64,000 bases of DNA from Nitrospirota bacterium (lineage in GTDB: Bacteria; Nitrospirota; Nitrospiria; Nitrospirales; Nitrospiraceae). The notes beneath the pieces are model-generated. The model had not been told where the DNA came from. It worked only from the letters and a program-made list of their open reading frames with translations, and did no database searches. The position numbers were made by a program, and so were the translations under genes. The stretch covers positions 1 through 64,000 of the forward strand of contig JAUXVD010000003.1 of NCBI GenBank assembly GCA_030684575.1, written 5' to 3'. Positions 15,568 through 24,276 of the stretch are shown here, piece by piece. The first letter of the stretch is position 1. Each line of letters starts with the position of its first letter.

Positions 15568-17247
15568 GTGGCCATCGCGGACGCCGCCATCGGGGAAGAG
15601 CCGGTCTTAGGGAGCGAGGTCCTGTCCTGGATTGGATTGGACTACTGGCTGCTGGTCGGCGGCCTGCGCGAAGGCGCGGCTCGCATGGACACCCTCAGCA
15701 TTGAGGAGTCCGGCGATGGGAAGTCCAGATGTCGCTGCGTGGTGATCAATCCGACGGTGCCGATCGTCGACGGAAAGACCTGTGCGGTGATCTGGCGCGG
15801 AGAAACGGTGTTCTCGGGGCTGATTCGCACCCTCACGATCGACGGCGATCAGTCCGAGGCGGTTTTCCTGTACAGCATCGAGGCGGACGGGTGGGATTCG
15901 CTGCTCGCGCGGCATACGATCACAAAAACCTACACCAACGTCATGGCTGGGCAGATCCTCCGCGATGCCATTCCGGCGAGCGGTCTGAGCCTGGACGGCG
16001 TGACGGCAGGCCTGGTGGATGATGGCATTCAGCTGTTGCTGGCAGAGGCGAACCATGTGCGCGTGGCCGACTTTATCCGGGACATCGGCGTGGCGGGCGG
16101 CGGGGTCGCCTTCATTAATCCCTATAAGCAGATCGTGTTTCGTCCGTTGTCGGTGGATGCGGCTGATGTCGTGATTACGAATGCGCGGGCCGAAACGATT
16201 CAGCATATGAGCGATTTAGATAATTATCGGAATCGGCAGATCGTGAAAGTGACCGGCACGGGCGGCGCCACGGTGACGGAAACGCGCGACGATTTGGCGC
16301 AGCAAGCCCTCCGCATCGCCGACGAGGGCGGCAGCGGAATCTATGAAGACTATCAGGAGGTGAAGCATCCCACGTCGAACGTGGTGGGCGAATTGTCCAT
16401 CATGGGGCAGACGGTGGGGTTCGTGCAGTTGCGCACCTATGCCAAGAATGCTCGGCGTGTGACCGTCACGATGCGCGAGCCCGCGCCACGGATCGGACAA
16501 TTGACGACGCTGAACCTGCCAGGATTCGGGCTGTCCGGCACCTTCCTTGCCATGCGCAAGACCTGGCGTGAGTCGTCCGGGGCTTTCCTGTTTGACGTGG
16601 AATTCTGGGAGTCGAGCTTTCAGCAGTTCGCGCTGGAATCGCTCTTGCGCATTGTGGGTGCCGGAAAAGCCGCGGTCTCGATCTCGGCCAACGTGTTTCC
16701 GAACGTGCAACTGTTCAGCACACCAGGGGCATTTACCTGGACGGTGCCGGCCGGTGTCACTACGGCGCAATTTGCGAATATCGGGGGGAGCGCAGGCGGC
16801 GGCGGCGGCCGTCGATTGTGGGGCTTCAGTGGAAGCTGCTTTGTCATTGGATTTGCGACAGGAGGCGATGGAGGGAATAGCGGCAAGGCGATCACCATTC
16901 GAGCGGTATCGCCGGGGCAAGTGTTTGATCTTGTTGTGGGAGATGCAGGGACCGCCGGCATCACCGGAGAGGTGGCCAGTATTTGTACGGGGGGTTCGAC
17001 GATCTCGGATGGTGGAGATGGTGGCCTGTCATCCGTAAAGCTCGGCGCAGTAACTGTCTGCCAGGCCGATGGCGGGACGGCCGGATTAAGCGGGGCAGGC
17101 GGGACGAATGGCGCGGATGGCGTCGCGGGCGGAGGCGTCGGAGATGCCGTCAGTGTGGGCGGTGGGAATCTCGGCGGGCAAGGCGGCAAGAGTTATGACG
17201 TCGATGGCATTGCCGGGATGGGCGGTTTGATCGAGGTACGCTGGTAA
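15568..17247 (+). CDS. Tail hub-like protein with glycine-rich C-terminal domain
   Basis: 559 residues from a GTG start after GTAGGAGG. Residues 1-370 or so look like a baseplate hub or tail tip protein (DTLSIEESGDGKSRCRC, HTITKTYTNVMAGQILRDAIPASGL, DFIRDIGVAGGGVAFINPYKQIVFRPL). The last 150 residues are Gly-rich (GGSAGGGGG, GGDGGNSGK, SGAGGTNGADG), a kind of domain seen in tips and adhesins of tail fibres and thought to bind the receptor. Fusion of hub and Gly-rich tip in one chain is notable. Confidence 0.75.
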   Translation: MAIADAAIGEEPVLGSEVLSWIGLDYWLLVGGLREGAARMDTLSIEESGDGKSRCRCVVINPTVPIVDGKTCAVIWRGETVFSGLIRTLTIDGDQSEAVFLYSIEADGWDSLLARHTITKTYTNVMAGQILRDAIPASGLSLDGVTAGLVDDGIQLLLAEANHVRVADFIRDIGVAGGGVAFINPYKQIVFRPLSVDAADVVITNARAETIQHMSDLDNYRNRQIVKVTGTGGATVTETRDDLAQQALRIADEGGSGIYEDYQEVKHPTSNVVGELSIMGQTVGFVQLRTYAKNARRVTVTMREPAPRIGQLTTLNLPGFGLSGTFLAMRKTWRESSGAFLFDVEFWESSFQQFALESLLRIVGAGKAAVSISANVFPNVQLFSTPGAFTWTVPAGVTTAQFANIGGSAGGGGGRRLWGFSGSCFVIGFATGGDGGNSGKAITIRAVSPGQVFDLVVGDAGTAGITGEVASICTGGSTISDGGDGGLSSVKLGAVTVCQADGGTAGLSGAGGTNGADGVAGGGVGDAVSVGGGNLGGQGGKSYDVDGIAGMGGLIEVRW

Positions 17248-17255
17248 AGGCCGAA

Positions 17256-17327
17256 ATGGATAGTTTGGTCAGCAAGACACCGGCGCCGGTGCGCACTGAA
17301 GTACTGACGATTTATCGGAGTCTGTAG
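17256..17327 (+). CDS. Mini-ORF before the next tail gene
   Basis: A 23-codon frame (MDSLVSKTPAPVRTEVLTIY...) ends inside the GTAGGAGG ribosome site of the following gene. It may be a leader peptide that opens that site or merely a chance frame; the last lysine-rich start lacks a clear own ribosome site (AAAGG, 9 bases upstream, is fair). Confidence 0.3.
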   Translation: MDSLVSKTPAPVRTEVLTIYRSL

Positions 17328-17339
17328 GAGGAGCGACCC

Positions 17340-17840
17340 ATGTCTGATGCGAGCGTACAGGTTCCGGCCGATAGTACGGGAAAGAAGATCGATGCCGAGC
17401 AGCTCACCGTCGGTGGGCAACCGGTGATCCGGCAGCGGGTCAATATCAGCGATCCGGTCACGGACGTCGGGAATGCCCGCGTGAAGAACCAAGTGCCCGC
17501 CGCCACCGATTATGGGCTGACGGTACGGCAGGCTCCATCAGGGATCTTAGAGGCGGTGATCAATGTCGCCACGGCGGCCGATCATGACATCGTCGCGGCC
17601 GTCGCGGGGCAGGTGATTAAGGTCTGGAAGTTGGCGCTTTGGTCGAACGGCGATCAGACCCTCACGATCAAGGACGGCGCGACGGCGCTGGCCGGCGCGA
17701 TGGATTTTGCGCAAGGCGGGAAGCTGGTCTTGCCGAAGGATGCCGACCCCTGGTTTACGCTGTCGGTGAATAGTCCGTTTCGTCTCACCATAACTCAGGC
17801 CGCGCAACTGTCCGGCCGGGTTTATTACACACAGGGGTGA
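17340..17840 (+). CDS. Probable tail tip/fibre protein
   Basis: 166 residues after a strong TAGGAGGAG ribosome site. It starts MSDASVQVPADSTGKKIDAEQLTVGGQPV, a pattern seen in small phage proteins near tail fibre genes, and ends with a beta-rich part that could be a jelly-roll (VAGQVIKVWKLALWSNGDQTLTIKDG). It has no signal peptide, in contrast with the genes that follow. Four-base overlap region with the next frame. Confidence 0.6.
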   Translation: MSDASVQVPADSTGKKIDAEQLTVGGQPVIRQRVNISDPVTDVGNARVKNQVPAATDYGLTVRQAPSGILEAVINVATAADHDIVAAVAGQVIKVWKLALWSNGDQTLTIKDGATALAGAMDFAQGGKLVLPKDADPWFTLSVNSPFRLTITQAAQLSGRVYYTQG

Positions 17841-17842
17841 TC

Positions 17843-19765
17843 ATGACACGATTGAGATTACTTGCGTGCACCTTGGTCCTGCTGCTCTCGCCGGGGCTGG
17901 CCTATAGCCAATCCCAGACCCAAAAAACCAGCTCGGTCGATGGGGCTCATACGACGACCGGGGCGAGGGCGAATACGGCCGTCACCGATTCGACGACGAC
18001 GAACAGCCTGATGAGTTTTCTCAAGGGCCTGGTCAAGATCTTTGCTGACGTCTGGGACGATCCGAACAATCGGCTGAATGTCGCGATTCAGAACACGCCG
18101 ACGGTGACGACGCAACAGTCGAACGTGACGGTCGATGCCGATACCGGCGGCGGGACACAGACGCTAACCCTGTTCGGGATCGCGCTCCCGGCGTCCGGAG
18201 GATCGGTGATTGGCGGCACCTCGACGAATCCCTTCGTCGTGAGCGGCACAATCAACGCGGCGCAGTCCGGCACCTGGACGATGCAGCCCGGCAACACGGC
18301 CAACACGACGCCCTGGCTGTTCTCGATCTCGCAGGGGGGCAATACCGCCGCCGTCAATGCGAGCAGCCAACTCTCAGTCAATTGCGCGAACTGTTCCGGA
18401 TCCGGCGTCTCCCAGCAGGACAATACCGGCTTCACGGCGGGCACGACCAACATGGTGCCGCTGGCCGGATTCGTCGGCTCAACCGCCGTCACCTCCGGCA
18501 ATGCCGGCGCGGTACAAATGACGGCGGATCGGATGCTGTTTACGAATCTCGGCAAAGTCGGGGGCACCGCGATCGCGCTCGGACAGACCAACATGTCGGC
18601 CTCGCTACCGGTGACGCTGGCCTCCAATCAATCGACGCTGCCCGTCAGCCTCGCCTCGGTCCCCTCGCATGCCGTGACGAATGTCGGCACGTTTGCCACA
18701 CAGGAAAGCGGCGCGGCGCTGACGGCGCTGCAGTTGATCGACAATCTCGTGGCCACCATCGGCTCGACGACCAGCGGGCAAAGCGGCGCGCTCAGCATGG
18801 GGGCGGTGACAACGGCCGCCCCGTCGTACACCACCGCGCAGACCAATCCCTTGTCGCTGACGCCGTCCGGCGAGCTCCGTGTGCGCATGGAGAGTACGGC
18901 GGTCGGGAGCACCTCGACCGACGACGACAATGCCCTGCCGAGTGGCACGACGGCCATGTCGGAAGTCATCGATCGGATGTATGCCTATAACAGCGACAGC
19001 GCCTCGACGGTCTATACGCGCTGGTCGCATCAGCCGCTCGATTTCGATAGCGGGGCCGGGACGGAAAATCTGTCGGTAATCGGGATCGGGCTGCCTGCCT
19101 CCGGAGGACCGGTGATCGGCGGCACCTCCAGCAATCCGTTCAATGTGGTGTTTCCGTCTGCGCAAAGTGTGACGCTGCCCGCTGATCCCTTTGGCGCAAA
19201 TGCCGATGCGGCCAGTGCCACCGGCTCGATCAGCGCCAAACTACGATTCATGGCCAGCACAGGTATTCCCATCACAGGGACCGTCACCGTGGGCTCGCAT
19301 GCCGTGACGAATGTCGGGACGTTCGCCACACAGGCCGCGCAGAGCGGCACCTGGACGATGCAGCCCGGCAATACGGCCAACACCACGCCCTGGCTGGTCT
19401 CGCTGGTGCCTCCCACCAGCGGCGGGACCACACCCTGCTACATCACGTCGGCTGCGACGACGAACGCGACGAATTGCAAGGCCTCGGCCGGACAACTCTA
19501 TGGCTATGAGCTGATCAATACGACCGGCACGCTCTACTATCTGCGGCTCTACAATCTCGCGTCGGCGCCCACCTGTTCGTCGGCGACGGGATTCATCCGG
19601 AGCATTCCGATTCCTGCGGCCACGACCGGCGCCGGTGTGACGCGCTCGCTCGCGAACGGCGAAGCCTACGGGACTGGCATCGGATTCTGCCTGACGGCCG
19701 GCGGGGCCTCCACCGATAACACCAATGCGGCCACGGGGGTCTATGTCTCGCTCAATTACAAATAG
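17843..19765 (+). CDS. Secreted repeat-containing protein of the prophage tail region
   Basis: 640 residues from the ATG at 17843 (GGGG upstream); a GTG two codons earlier is in frame. It begins with a clear Sec signal peptide (MTRLRLLACTLVLLLSPGLAYSQ, cleavage after about residue 21-22). The mature part is Thr/Ser/Gly/Asn-rich, with three repeated motifs: LPASGGxVIGGTSxNPF at about 115-131 and again near 420; QSGTWTMQPGNTANTTPWL near 141 and near 500; and SHAVTNVGTFATQ near 275 and 485. The SGTWT motif occurs in various phage tail proteins. A signal peptide on a would-be tail protein is unusual; it could instead be a secreted prophage-encoded adhesin. Confidence 0.7.
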   Translation: MTRLRLLACTLVLLLSPGLAYSQSQTQKTSSVDGAHTTTGARANTAVTDSTTTNSLMSFLKGLVKIFADVWDDPNNRLNVAIQNTPTVTTQQSNVTVDADTGGGTQTLTLFGIALPASGGSVIGGTSTNPFVVSGTINAAQSGTWTMQPGNTANTTPWLFSISQGGNTAAVNASSQLSVNCANCSGSGVSQQDNTGFTAGTTNMVPLAGFVGSTAVTSGNAGAVQMTADRMLFTNLGKVGGTAIALGQTNMSASLPVTLASNQSTLPVSLASVPSHAVTNVGTFATQESGAALTALQLIDNLVATIGSTTSGQSGALSMGAVTTAAPSYTTAQTNPLSLTPSGELRVRMESTAVGSTSTDDDNALPSGTTAMSEVIDRMYAYNSDSASTVYTRWSHQPLDFDSGAGTENLSVIGIGLPASGGPVIGGTSSNPFNVVFPSAQSVTLPADPFGANADAASATGSISAKLRFMASTGIPITGTVTVGSHAVTNVGTFATQAAQSGTWTMQPGNTANTTPWLVSLVPPTSGGTTPCYITSAATTNATNCKASAGQLYGYELINTTGTLYYLRLYNLASAPTCSSATGFIRSIPIPAATTGAGVTRSLANGEAYGTGIGFCLTAGGASTDNTNAATGVYVSLNYK

Positions 19766-20519
19766 GCCGACCTCGCAGTGTCGAGCGCTCGCGGCTGTTC
19801 TTGCACTCCTCCTGCCGGTCCACGGCTGGGCCGACATGACCGTGGTGCAATTCGGCTGCCAGTCCGGGAATATCTACACTGAGACCGTCAACAGTAATCC
19901 CAATACCGGCTACACCTACACGTACCCTTCAGCAGTCGGGTCCGGGCACCTGGTGGTGTTTGGGGGGATCAACGAGACTCGGTCCATTATCGGTGTCACC
20001 GGCACGAACATCTCATTTTCTCTCAATGGCGCGAATACCAATAATGCCACCGCCGGGTGGAATGCGAGCCAATGGAAAGGAGTCGCAACGGGATCGGTCG
20101 CGAGTTCGCAGCTGGAACTCTCAGGCGCATCGACGGTCAATAACGGAATCTGCTTTATCGAGTTGGCGAACAACGAGAGCGATCAATCAGGCTCTGTGGC
20201 CAACGGGGCCTCGGCTGATGCAACGACAACCCACATCAGTGGCAGCGTCACGCCCCCCAGCGCCGTCAATGCCGTTGTGGCCACGTCCTATGTCAGTGGC
20301 GGGACCGTCACACCAGATGCCGGGCTCACCTCGATCACGACCGGCTATGCCTCGATGTTTTTCGCGTACCGGCTACAAACCGCCGCGACGGCACAGCAAA
20401 ACGACCTGGCCACGGATACGAGTCGCTATTCCGCCATGCGGATCGGCGCGTTTGCTGGCACAGCTAGTGGAGCGACCTGTGCACGATCATTAATGCTCAT
20501 GGGGGTTGGCGGGTGTTGA
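19743..20519 (+). CDS. Secreted prophage protein of unknown function
   Basis: 258 residues from an ATG that overlaps the end of the previous gene by 23 bases, with GGGGG upstream. A signal peptide (CRALAAVLALLLPVHGWA, cleaved before DMT) follows a short basic N-terminus. The mature part is Asn/Thr/Ser/Gly-rich beta sequence (YTYTYPSAVGSGHLVVFGGINETRS), ending in a C-terminal CARSLMLMGVGGC. I do not recognise a family. Overlapping arrangement suggests it is made together with its neighbours. Confidence 0.65.
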   Translation: MSRSITNRPTSQCRALAAVLALLLPVHGWADMTVVQFGCQSGNIYTETVNSNPNTGYTYTYPSAVGSGHLVVFGGINETRSIIGVTGTNISFSLNGANTNNATAGWNASQWKGVATGSVASSQLELSGASTVNNGICFIELANNESDQSGSVANGASADATTTHISGSVTPPSAVNAVVATSYVSGGTVTPDAGLTSITTGYASMFFAYRLQTAATAQQNDLATDTSRYSAMRIGAFAGTASGATCARSLMLMGVGGC

Positions 20520-22057
20520 TTCGCCCATTCATCACGATCCTGCGCGCGCTGCTCATTGTCTGGCAGCTCGGTCTGCTCCCACTGGTGGCCTACGCCTTCG
20601 ACAACTCCCAGTACCGCGTGAATACCTACGGGTCGTCGTCGCTCTACTGCGATTTGACCCTCCCGATCGTCACGCCTTCGGGAACTGGGACGTTTGCCGA
20701 TCCGTGGAATGCCACCAACTGCCTCTCACAACCTGTCGCCGGCAATGTGGTGCGGGTGAAGGCCGGCGTCAGTCAGCCCATTCTCACGACTGACAATGAC
20801 AACATCCCCGTGTTTCAACCGGCCAACTCAGGCACGGTCGGCAATTCGATTGTCTACGTGACCGAGTGGGCCTCGGTCGGGCTCTCCAGCGTGGCCACGA
20901 ATGCGAATCGCACAGAGCTCCGTCACTCTGGCGTCGCCCCGACGATTTCGATTCCTGGTGGCGTTGGGGTGGGGGATGGCGCTGCCATACTCGGCGGTAA
21001 CGGGAAGAATTACGTGGTCTACGATGGGTTCTACATCGACGTGACGCACGCTTACCCGAAAGAAGACTCAGGTATCATCCGCGATGAAAACACCATCGGC
21101 CTACAGTTCAAGAACATCTACATCAAGGGGGCCACGCTCACGCTCGCCAGTAACGCCGTCGTGTGGCGAGCCGCCAACTCGCTCGACACGGTGCTCTACA
21201 ATATCAAGACGGTCGATTACATCAACGATGGCACGGGGTCGGCGACCCCTCAACCGAGCGGATGGGCGGACGCCTACGGCGCGAAGAACTTCAGTCTTCG
21301 GCACTTTGAAATCTCCAACTGCGGACTGGGTGTATTCCTCAAGGGGTCAGCGGATAGCGGGGCCGCGTTGAACTACGGCCTCATTGAATATGGGTACGTC
21401 GACGGGGGACTCGGGGGCATTCAGCTTCATGCCCTGCACGGGACCAATCTGACGACCGTGCGCTACGTGCGCGTGTCGAACTACGTCAGGCAAGCGTTTT
21501 TTCTGAGCAACGAAGTGGTGGAGTCGCAAAACATCCTGCTCGATCATGTGACGGCGGCCAACGGGGCGACGGACTTGGGTGGGGCGGACGGGGGTGCCCT
21601 CTACAGCGTGCGCGGGGGAGGTGCGAACGATATCGGCTTCGCCAGCAACATCACGTTCACCAACTCGATCTTCGATTCGCCCGTCACCGCCGCCAGCAAG
21701 ACCGTCAATTTCGATGAGTTGATCGTCGCGCAAGACACCTTCACCTCGAACTATAACGGCTATATGCGCGGGGCGAATGCCGCCAGTTTTGGCATGGAGT
21801 CCACGACGGACACGACGATGGCGGCCTGGCGGACTCGGATCGGGCAAGACGCGAACAGTTTGATTCTCGTCACGGAGCCCTTTGTGAACCGTGCAGGGGG
21901 AGACTTCAGGACCTCACCGGGTCACGCCGTGAAAACGGCCTCCTCAACGGGTAGTGAGATTGGGGCCTATGCGGGGAGTGAGACGGTAGGGCTGGATCTC
22001 AGCGAGGCTCCGGCGGCCAGCGCGGGCCGGTTCGGACCATTCACGCTGAGGAAATAA
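20513..22057 (+). CDS. Secreted right-handed beta-helix protein
   Basis: 514 residues from a GTG (or the TTG one codon later) overlapping the previous stop. N-terminal signal peptide (ITILRALLIVWQLGLLPLVAYA, cleavage before FDNSQ). Then SGTGTFADPWNATNCL, a common entry into pectate-lyase-like folds, and many short beta repeats (YVVYDGFYIDVT, GLQFKNIYIKGATL, VLYNIKTVDYI, FSLRHFEISNCGL, ILLDHVTAANG, NITFTNSIFD) of a parallel beta-helix. Such folds occur in polysaccharide lyases and phage tailspikes. No catalytic residues can be assigned from sequence alone. Confidence 0.72.
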   Translation: MLIRPFITILRALLIVWQLGLLPLVAYAFDNSQYRVNTYGSSSLYCDLTLPIVTPSGTGTFADPWNATNCLSQPVAGNVVRVKAGVSQPILTTDNDNIPVFQPANSGTVGNSIVYVTEWASVGLSSVATNANRTELRHSGVAPTISIPGGVGVGDGAAILGGNGKNYVVYDGFYIDVTHAYPKEDSGIIRDENTIGLQFKNIYIKGATLTLASNAVVWRAANSLDTVLYNIKTVDYINDGTGSATPQPSGWADAYGAKNFSLRHFEISNCGLGVFLKGSADSGAALNYGLIEYGYVDGGLGGIQLHALHGTNLTTVRYVRVSNYVRQAFFLSNEVVESQNILLDHVTAANGATDLGGADGGALYSVRGGGANDIGFASNITFTNSIFDSPVTAASKTVNFDELIVAQDTFTSNYNGYMRGANAASFGMESTTDTTMAAWRTRIGQDANSLILVTEPFVNRAGGDFRTSPGHAVKTASSTGSEIGAYAGSETVGLDLSEAPAASAGRFGPFTLRK

Positions 22058-22075
22058 TAATTGAGGAGGGACGCG

Positions 22076-22444
22076 ATGGTACATCAACGGCTGATGCTAG
22101 TAGGGCTTATAGGATTCGTGGTGTTGAGTGGAGTCGTCGGGTCGGCTGACGCCGCCACGGTGGAGTGGGATCGCAATAGCGAATCCGATCTGCAGGACTA
22201 TCAGGTCTGGGCCTGCTTCGCGCCGAACTGCATCGTGGTGAAATCGCCAGCGACGTTGCAGCCTGGCACCGTCGCGCAACCCGCGGCCGGCGTCAAGCCG
22301 TCCTATGTGATCAACATTACGGGCCGCGAAGGGGCGGTCGCCATCAGTGCGCGTGATCGCTCCCTGAACGAGTCAGGGCTGAGTGTGTCCGTCCCTTTCG
22401 ATCTGGTGGCCCCATCGATCCCTGTCAACCTGATTTTTCGGTGA
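22076..22444 (+). CDS. Secreted fibronectin type III-like protein
   Basis: 122 residues from the ATG behind GAGGAGG. A signal peptide (LMLVGLIGFVVLSGVVGSADA) is followed by one FN3-like domain: ATVEWDRNSESDLQDYQVWA at the start, then PSYVINITGREGAVAISARDRSLNESGLS and a PFDLVAPSIPVNL linker end. FN3 domains are known on phage surfaces as carbohydrate-binding accessories. Here the domain is exported on its own, next to the beta-helix protein. Confidence 0.7.
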   Translation: MVHQRLMLVGLIGFVVLSGVVGSADAATVEWDRNSESDLQDYQVWACFAPNCIVVKSPATLQPGTVAQPAAGVKPSYVINITGREGAVAISARDRSLNESGLSVSVPFDLVAPSIPVNLIFR

Positions 22445-22519
22445 GCCGTATGGATCTGATGCGGTGCCTGCAGTCGATCAAAGCGTTGTTGCAATAGCGT
22501 CGAGAGGAAGGGAGTCTCC

Positions 22520-22804
22520 ATGGTTGCAGTACAAGTGTGGTGTCTCGTGCCGCTGCTGCTGGTTGCCGCGTGCGGACCGGCGATGGCGGAAGATAGTGGG
22601 CCGTCGTGCCAGGAGCAGCTCCTAGTGAAGCTCACGCACGATCAATTGGTCGTGCAGAAACGGGCCGAAGTCGAAGACCAGCTCGCGCTCGTGGCCGCGC
22701 AGGCTCAGGTGCTCGAACGTAAAGTGCAACTGCTGACGAAAGAGAATGCCGACCTGAGGGTCAAGCTGGAGAAAACGGCTGGGCCTGAGAAGTCGAAGGA
22801 GTAG
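22520..22804 (+). CDS. Exported coiled-coil protein, possible lipoprotein
   Basis: 94 residues with a hydrophobic start MVAVQVWCLVPLLLVAACGPAMAEDS. Both a lipobox (VAAC) and a signal peptidase I site (AMA before EDS) are possible. The mature part is a charged coiled coil (RAEVEDQLALVAAQAQVLERKVQLLTKENADLRVKLEK). It could be an outer-membrane-anchored spanin-like protein or a partner of the preceding exported proteins; the position between fibre and lysis genes allows either. Confidence 0.6.
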   Translation: MVAVQVWCLVPLLLVAACGPAMAEDSGPSCQEQLLVKLTHDQLVVQKRAEVEDQLALVAAQAQVLERKVQLLTKENADLRVKLEKTAGPEKSKE

Positions 22805-22807
22805 CCC

Positions 22808-22921
22808 ATGCTCGCGACACGGCTCTTTTTTTGGTGGGACTCATTGTTTGCACCGCCGATCAATGTAGTGGAGGTCGACGTATATTTTTCCACCGTGGTC
22901 TCGCGCGAGGCCCAGTTTTAA
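22808..22921 (+). CDS. 37-residue prophage protein
   Basis: Starts three bases after the previous stop. Sequence MLATRLFFWWDSLFAPPINV then VEVDVYFSTVVSREAQF. The PPINVVEVDVYFS part resembles very small proteins found among distal tail genes of other phages. No function can be given. The next gene's ribosome site follows its stop. Confidence 0.5.
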   Translation: MLATRLFFWWDSLFAPPINVVEVDVYFSTVVSREAQF

Positions 22922-22941
22922 CGTGTGATGCGGAGGTGCTC

Positions 22942-23253
22942 ATGGGTGCAGATCTGGTTGCTGGCGATCGCGGGTCTCTGCTGCGGGTCACTTGTCGCGA
23001 CAATGCCACCAAACAGGTTATCGATCTCGCAGGAAAAACCGTCACGTTGCGCTATGCGATCAATGAGGCGGCGCCGGTCGATAAAGTGATGGCGGTGCTG
23101 GAGCCTGCGACGAATGGGAAGGCGACGTACCAATTCGCCGCGGCTGATCTGACGCCGGGGGCGTTTACCGGTGAGATCCTGCTGCAGTCCGGAGCCGCCG
23201 ATCAGGTCACCAGTGTCGGCCTCTTTTATCTCACGGTCCGAGCCGCGCTGTAG
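22942..23253 (+). CDS. BppU-like baseplate/fibre N-terminal domain protein
   Basis: 103 residues from the ATG behind GGAGGTG. The layout GDRGSLLRVTCRDNATKQVIDLAGKTVTLRYAINEA and KATYQFAAADLTPGAFTGEILLQSG is that of the small beta domain found at the start of BppU-type baseplate upper proteins. Here it stands alone. Longer upstream starts in the frame are unlikely, because they would include the neighbouring gene's region and lack ribosome sites. Confidence 0.65.
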   Translation: MGADLVAGDRGSLLRVTCRDNATKQVIDLAGKTVTLRYAINEAAPVDKVMAVLEPATNGKATYQFAAADLTPGAFTGEILLQSGAADQVTSVGLFYLTVRAAL

Positions 23254-23264
23254 GAGGCGATAGC

Positions 23265-23783
23265 ATGAATCAACATCTCGAACGCCTGGACGGCCTCGCG
23301 CCCTTTCTGGGCCCAGTCGTCCTTGAGCTGATCAACCGCTGCGAGCGGGATCTCAAAAGAAAGCTCCTGGTGGTGCGCGGCTGGTCGTCCTACGCGGAGC
23401 AGCTGCTGAAATATCAGCAGGGCCGCACGCTCGATCGGGCGACGGGCCAATGGGACGTCACGGCGCCGACGCTGGTGGTGACGGATGCGCCGCCCGGCCT
23501 GAGCGCCCACAACGTGGTGGTGCAGGGCACGATGGCGAAGGCGGCTGTGGGGGTCGATCTGATTCCGTTGCTGCCTGATGGGACGCCGGACTGGAACGTC
23601 GGGATGGCGTTCTGGGACCGACTCTATCCCATTGCCTGGAAGTGTGGGCTGGATCCGCTCGGGGATATCGTCGGGGCCTACCTCAAGGGCGATCTGGGGC
23701 ATCTCGAAGAGCCCGCGTGGCCACTCAAATTGTCGGGCCTTGGGCTGATGCGGCCGACGATCGGCGATCCGGTCGGCGTGTGA
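23265..23783 (+). CDS. Endolysin, M15-type peptidase
   Basis: 172 residues. The GLSAHN...VGVDL segment is the SxHxxGxAxD-like zinc site of D-Ala-D-Ala carboxypeptidase/L-Ala-D-Glu endopeptidase (M15) enzymes, with the later GDLGHLE giving the third ligand. Cleaves peptidoglycan cross-links or stems at lysis. GTAGGAGG is upstream. The lack of a signal peptide means that a holin is needed for release. The end overlaps the next GTG. Confidence 0.85.
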   Translation: MNQHLERLDGLAPFLGPVVLELINRCERDLKRKLLVVRGWSSYAEQLLKYQQGRTLDRATGQWDVTAPTLVVTDAPPGLSAHNVVVQGTMAKAAVGVDLIPLLPDGTPDWNVGMAFWDRLYPIAWKCGLDPLGDIVGAYLKGDLGHLEEPAWPLKLSGLGLMRPTIGDPVGV

Positions 23784-23950
23784 CGGCGCAGGGATCGGCC
23801 ACGATCGAACGACGGCCGGGAGAGCCGTTTCGGTGCGAACAGTGCGGCGCCGAATATCCGCACGATGGCGGCTATCGGCATGAATGTTTCGAATGTCCGA
23901 CGCGAACAGGAGCGACGCATGGTCGAGGGCACGGCGGAAGAATCAATTGA
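23780..23950 (+). CDS. Small zinc-ribbon protein
   Basis: 56 residues from the GTG overlapping the endolysin stop (GTGTGA). Sequence CEQCGAEYPHDGGYRHECFEC has two CxxC pairs, a zinc ribbon. The gene overlaps the start of the following membrane protein gene by 32 bases. Unknown role; the window has several such small Cys proteins in prophage positions. Confidence 0.5.
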   Translation: MTAQGSATIERRPGEPFRCEQCGAEYPHDGGYRHECFECPTRTGATHGRGHGGRIN

Positions 23951-24263
23951 GGTCAAGCTGGCCGGGGTGCCGATCAAGATTCGTGGCCGCGAGGTCATCC
24001 TCATTCTGATCATCCTCATCTTGTTGGCCTCCATCGCCTGGTTGGTCAATCACGGCCTGACGAGTTGGGGTAAGCCGTTCAACGTCCAGGAACATTTCGA
24101 CCAACATCAGACCGAGATGAATACCCAGCATACGAACTACGTCAACGGGGTGAATGAACTCACCTACGTGATGTCGGTCTGTCTCAATAAGGCCAGGCAG
24201 GCGGAGTGCGAGCGGTTGCGGTTTACCATGCCGGATTCGCTGTACAGGAAACTGAAAGATTAA
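23919..24263 (+). CDS. Single-pass membrane protein in the lysis region
   Basis: 114 residues from the ATG after GGAGCG. A short cytoplasmic part is followed by one strongly hydrophobic segment at residues 25-43 (EVILILIILILLASIAWLV) and a helical C-terminal part with two Cys. Position after the endolysin and size could fit a pinholin-like or inner membrane spanin-like function; the sequence alone does not decide. Confidence 0.6.
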   Translation: MVEGTAEESIEVKLAGVPIKIRGREVILILIILILLASIAWLVNHGLTSWGKPFNVQEHFDQHQTEMNTQHTNYVNGVNELTYVMSVCLNKARQAECERLRFTMPDSLYRKLKD

Positions 24264-24276
24264 CCAAGGAGGGGCC

